DNA of 59,135 nucleotides from Vairimorpha ceranae (Eukaryota; Microsporidia; Nosematidae). The notes beneath the pieces are model-generated. The model was not told the DNA's origin, searched no databases, and worked only from the letters and a program-made list of their open reading frames with translations. How positions within the stretch are numbered: the stretch's first letter is position 1; each line of letters opens with the position of its first letter. Location of the stretch: NCBI RefSeq assembly GCF_000988165.1, contig NW_020169315.1, positions 1-59,135 on the forward strand, read 5' to 3'. Both the position numbers and the translations under genes were made by a program. Below, in pieces: positions 55,234-59,135 of the stretch.

Positions 55234-56048
55234 TCTGATTCCACATGCATTCTAAATTATAAGTATAGATATTGAAATCATTTGGATCAACAAAATTGAG
55301 GAATAATTTACTTTGGAATGTTGATATGTAGAGCTGTGATATAATATCGTATAAGCACTCCATTTATTGGAAATAATTTTTGATCCGGGGTTTATTCTCC
55401 TTATAACGACCTCCACCAATGTTTTCCGTGTTCTATTTATAACGGGTTCAAGAAAACACCTGCGCGTTTGTCTTTCTGTGCCACCAAAAACATATACTGG
55501 TTCACCTATTCGTCCTCTGTTAGAAGTTTGTTTACAAAATAGGGATTCATTTATTTTAACATTAATTGTACGTTCTTCACCATCAATTCTTCCTATAATA
55601 TTCGAATTAAATAAACATTTTTCAGCCACCACGTCTCTAAAATATTCGCACCACGCAGAAACCGAGTCAGTACCAATACCAAGTTATTTGACTATTGTCT
55701 TCTGTGGGCAAATTTCGGCCAAAAAATAAATCATAAACAAGACAGGAAAGCGCAAAATTTTTAAATAAATAGCTATTGTTTACAGATCGGTTTCGATTAC
55801 ATGTGTCATTGCTACGATATTGTCACCAATAATTATCAACCTTACTTTTTTTAATTTCATTGCAACGCCACAACTGCAAATTTGCATATTTTTGATTAAT
55901 CGCAAAACAGCAAGCTTATTCAATACATCGCAAACCGCTCTTTATTGCAAATTGTATATAATTTCCTTGCAAAAAACTTCATTTCGAAAATTTCGGCTAA
56001 ATTATTAATATCATCAGAAATGATTGTATTTGTTTCTTATCATGACAT
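55234..56048 (-). pseudogene. Merlin subfamily B transposase, catalytic Asp lost
   Basis: Starts near an ACCCCCTAAAAAATG motif (56043-56048) but the first codons are broken. Readable parts are L-R-L-I-K-N, C-S-C-G-V-A-M-K-L-K-K, F-L-A-E-I-C-P-Q-K-T-I-V-K, S-A-W-C-E-Y-F-R-D-V-V-A-E-K, then V-K-I-N-E-S-L-F and G-E-P-V-Y-V-F-G-G-T-E-R, and I-I-S-N-K-W-S-A-Y. Both catalytic Asp positions (I-D-E-S-L-F and S-D-K-W-S-A-Y in the family) are now Asn, each a single G-to-A change. A -1 frame change precedes N-F-V-D-P. Dead by both active-site loss and truncation. Confidence 0.8.
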
Positions 56049-56059
56049 TTTTTAGGGGG

Positions 56060-57325
56060 TTCAAAATTTTTTAAAAGTGTCCTCTAGTCTAAAATATCCT
56101 TGTATGGATATAACTACGATGAAAATTTTAGTAATTTAGAAAAATAAAATTAATTTATTAAATTTGTACTTCTTCTCATTTATGCAGCATTTAAAAAAAA
56201 GCGCTTAAAAAATTTTAATTTAAGGATAGTTAAAATTCTGTCGATTATTGGATGCATTAAGCCAACCTCCTTTACTTTTGTCTAAGTTAATGTTAAAGGC
56301 GAATTCAAATCATCGGTTGTTTTTGGTTTGGTTTCTCTATCATCTATTAATTAAAAAGATTTATCCTTACACCTTTATTTATTTTATAGTTGTTTTTTTT
56401 CTCATACGACGAATATTTTTTGCATTTATGTATTTGTTTTTTTCTAGCAAATGGGAAACTAGGTGTCTTTTAGACAAAGAGAAGCCAGATCCAAAAAATC
56501 TTTTATTTATGATTAATATATTAACATAAATTGAATTGATTTCTGTATTATGTTGTTTAACGAATCATATTTTTCGAGTCCTGTTATCAATTGTGTATTT
56601 GATCTTTTAACTAAGGTTATCAAACTTTTTAAATCCAATTCGCTTTGTTTGTATTTACTCAAAAGTTTCGCACAATGGGTTTTAATACAATGTAAGTAGT
56701 ATATTACTACTTTACTTTAATTTTTAGATTTCTTCTCGTTTACATTATTATTTATTTGAACATTAAATAAAATACTATTTTTGGTTTTTTCCTTTATCTT
56801 CACACTGCCATTTTTTTGTAAGCATTATAAAAATATTAATTAATTCGGGGCCGATTTTTAGCAAAAAACTGTAAATATTAAATATCGTATTTACCTGTTG
56901 ATCATATATTGTATTTATACCATTAATCTCTAAGTGGTAAATTTGATAATATGATAAAATCAAAACATTAATATTTTTCTGTTTAAAAGTGTTGTTTTCC
57001 GTGTAGGCATATTACTCCTTAAACATATCATTTTAGTTTTAATGTATTAATAGATAGGTACCATCATTTCAAGATGTATTTATGTAAGAATATTCTGCTG
57101 CATAGTTTTGCAAACTATTGTAATCTTTAAAATATATTGTGTCATCTATCAATTGATTAATTGTAGATTTTCTTTCACATTTACTAGTAATAAATTTATT
57201 TTGTGCAACTACATAGCAAAAAAGTGGGTAGATCTTGCTTTCAGTTTGGTTTTCCTTTTTACTCCAATTTTAAATGTAAATTATCATCATAAAAATTTAT
57301 TATATTGTAATAAAATAGGCAGTTC
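56060..57325. other. intergenic, nothing recognised
   Basis: About 1.3 kb. A 93-codon plus-strand frame (56248-56529) has hydrophobic stretches and a charged tail but no C-rich start motif. I do not call it a gene. Confidence 0.4.
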
Positions 57326-57329
57326 TACA

Positions 57330-57694
57330 TTTTCTTGCTTGTGCTAACTGCCAAAAAATTCTATGAGATAAGTAGATTGTTTTTCGACAAAAATGCCTTT
57401 TCGTTTTCTTTAGGAGTATTTCGACCTTAACCACAATCTTCTATATTTTGTGTATGTACAGAAAAATAGTTGGGATTTACAAAATTAACGCTGTGGTTTG
57501 CTGTATCATGATAAAAATTTGGCATATTTGATAATGCACGCGCATATGCTTTCCACTTCCCGGTTATAATTTTTGTTACTGGATTTACATTTTCAATAAT
57601 AAAATTCATCATAGTAAAATGCTTTCTATTTGAAATTGGACAATAAATTATCTAGTAGCTCTTCGCTCTATCCCTCCCACGAACCACTGTCAAT
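57330..57694 (-). pseudogene. Merlin subfamily B transposase fragment
   Basis: The minus strand reads S-N-R-K-H...I-I-E-N-V-N-P-V-T-K-I-I-T-G-K-W-K-A-Y, where the second catalytic Asp has become Gly. It continues T-A-N-H-S-V-N-F-V-N-P and H-T-Q-N-I-E-D without a frame break, then, after a stop, K-E-N-E-K-A-F-L-S-K-N-N-L-L-I-S. The N-terminal half is cut off by the terminal repeat at 57695. Confidence 0.65.
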
Positions 57695-58530
57695 GGGTCT
57701 TCTAAGCGAATTTGTCTACATTTTTAAAAAATTTGAAGAAGGGTAAAAAAATAAAATAATTGTTTATTCATTTAATTTAAAAAATATTGTAAAATTCTTC
57801 GCTTCATTTATTCATCACATATCCCAATTTAAATATATATTAAATCGGCCAGTTGTCAATGTGGTCTCTTCGCGCGTCGTTTTCTTTCCTCATCGTGCTT
57901 TTCATGAGACCCCCAAAACCCTTTACATTATTAGTATGAGTTCCATCAGCGGCTCTAAACCAAACAAAATGATTTACAAACAATGTTGGTGGACTAAATT
58001 TCTAATAACAGACGGATATGATACATAGCCATCCGTGTGCAATACATTCCCGCTTCTGACAAAAGAACGAATTGTAGCTGTTAAAGATAGTATTGAACAA
58101 TCAATGACACGGATAAAAAAAAAGTTCTTTTTTTCAGTTCGTTCAACACCTCCTACAACCAATATAATGTCCATAGTATTGTCCGCGCCAGTAGGATTTC
58201 TTATAATCCCACGCCGTGAAAGCACATTTTCATCCACTTCGACAATGGTACCAGGACCACCACAAGCAACTGGCCTTGTTTCAAGTACATGCCTACCACA
58301 TTAATTAAAAGGCTTTTGTATTTAGCAATTTCAACGGCTGAAATGTTTAGGAAATGATAAATTTGAAAGTAATTGCAACCCAACATCAATATATATATAT
58401 ATATCAATTAAACCTTTTTTAGTTAAAGAAAGATTGAATGAAAAAACAAATGCCGCCTCTGGCACCTACGCTTTGTACACCTATATATAATTTTAGGCTT
58501 GGTTCAAAAATTACCTGTTGATTTTTAACC
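57695..58530 (-). mobile_element. Merlin-like element related to subfamily A
   Basis: The left end is GGGTCTTCTAAGCGAATTTG at 57695. No matching right end was found. The minus-strand transposase remnant runs from about 58520 (C-Q-R-R-H zinc-ribbon part) through A-E-I-A-K-Y-K-S-L-L and MDENVLSRRGIIRNPTGADN (first Asp is the D of M-D-E-N) to V-L-H-T-D-G-Y-V-S-Y-P (second Asp). After a -1 frame change come V-N-H and DGTHTNNVKGF, with the third acidic residue altered. A (TA)n microsatellite of about 18 bases (58387-58404) lies inside it. Confidence 0.7.
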
Positions 58531-58569
58531 TTTAATATGAAAAAAAATTGTCAAAAAACATTATGTAAA

Positions 58570-59135
58570 GCAATAAAAATAGAGAAAAGGTTGCTCTTGA
58601 TGGTTATTTCTACAACTTCAAAGAGCACAGTATCGGTAAGCTTGTTTGGAGTTACAATAAGGGTGGATGTAAATCTTACCTTAAAACATCTTTAGATTTA
58701 GAAGAACTTACAGATCATAATCATCAAAAAGATGATGAAAAAATTTCTCGTTTTATTCTTAAGGCAGGAATTAAAAATAAAGCATTGAGACTTTAGAATC
58801 ATTGCAAAAAGTTATATCAAATTTAATTGCGCCATCGTGGCAAATGGCGTCATTTAATCCAAAAAGCATGAATATGTATGTTAATATGCTTAGACGGAAA
58901 AATAATTACACCTTTAATATTAACTATGATTTTCCAATTGAATTAACAGTTACAAAAAAAGCTAAGAAGTTATTGTTTTTGATTCTGGTATAGAAGATGC
59001 TAACAGAATAGTAGTGTTTACAAAAGAGGAGAATTTAGAACATTTTATAGATTGTAAAACTGTGATCTGTGACGGAACTTTTAAGTCTTCACCGTCAAAT
59101 TTTGAACAACTTTTTACTTTGCAATGTTAATGTAC
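58570..59135 (+). pseudogene. MULE transposase with FLYWCH finger, cut by window end
   Basis: The plus strand reads VALDGYFYNFKEHSIGKLVW and KGGCKSYLKTS...DHNHQKD, a FLYWCH zinc finger in which the first Cys is Tyr (W-S-Y). After a stop at 58795 it continues ISNLIAPSWQMASFNPKSMN in a shifted frame, and from 58970 F-D-S-G-I-E-D-A-N-R-I-V-V-F-T-K-E-E-N-L and V-I-C-D-G-T-F-K-S-S-P-S-N-F-E-Q-L-F, which is the first-Asp core of Mutator-like transposases. The rest lies beyond the window. At least two frame changes are already visible, so it is probably inactive. Confidence 0.75.

Noticed and set aside
55367..55729. 120-codon plus-strand open frame
   Set aside because: Shadow of the subfamily B transposase on the other strand.
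58387..58404. (TA)n microsatellite as a regulatory element
   Set aside because: It lies inside a dead transposase and is unremarkable in DNA of this composition.
1..59135. CRISPR arrays, bacterial operons, Shine-Dalgarno sites, riboswitches
   Set aside because: None seen; gene content and start motifs are those of a microsporidian nuclear genome.

Overview
This window reads as a piece of a microsporidian nuclear genome of the large, AT-rich, transposon-loaded kind. Four observations support this. The recognisable genes are short, intron-free eukaryotic genes: an ERD2-type KDEL receptor, RAE1/GLE2, DPH1, a CCR4-NOT subunit, NDK and cytidine deaminase. Almost every real start codon has a C-rich motif (AACCCC, ATCCC or similar) within about 15 bases upstream, as known for microsporidia. 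Intergenic DNA is extremely AT-rich. The mobile elements (Merlin/IS1595-like, Tc1/mariner, MULE, Ty3/gypsy and restriction-enzyme-like-endonuclease LINEs) are types reported from transposon-rich microsporidia. I cannot name the species.

Layout. 1-12.8 kb: no intact gene; a decayed Asn-rich frame (4.4-5.5 kb), a LINE remnant (6.0-7.2 kb) and diverged repeats. 12.8-13.3 kb: a small two-helix membrane protein (paralogue A). 13.3-19.8 kb: two more LINE tails, decayed frames and a GC-richer tRNA-headed SINE-like block. 19.9-21.3 kb: a putative secreted protein. 21.8-25.7 kb: a Merlin element abutting a 5'-truncated Ty3/gypsy pol with its 3' LTR. 26.2-27.7 kb: a 497-residue membrane protein (paralogue B). 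31.7-34.9 kb: a housekeeping block of cytidine deaminase, tRNA-Gln, ERD2 and RAE1. 36.7-38.7 kb: integrase and Tc1/mariner wreckage. 39.3-44.3 kb: two unrecognised proteins, one with an N-terminal hydrophobic segment and one largely disordered. 44.4-50.0 kb: NDK, NOT3/5-like and DPH1, interleaved with three broken genes (a TRF4-like nucleotidyltransferase, a hemolysin-III/AdipoR-like protein and deoxyhypusine hydroxylase) and a solo LTR. 50.9-51.3 kb: paralogue C of the small membrane family. 51.8-59.1 kb: a nested transposon graveyard with at least three Merlin subfamilies, MITEs and, at the edge, a FLYWCH/MULE transposase.

The intact genes act separately in translation-factor modification, mRNA export, mRNA turnover, ER retrieval and nucleotide metabolism; they do not form a pathway cluster. 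The most distinctive content is the three-member family of lineage-specific membrane proteins, the Merlin elements whose terminal repeats carry the host start-site motif, and the cluster of recently decayed housekeeping genes.
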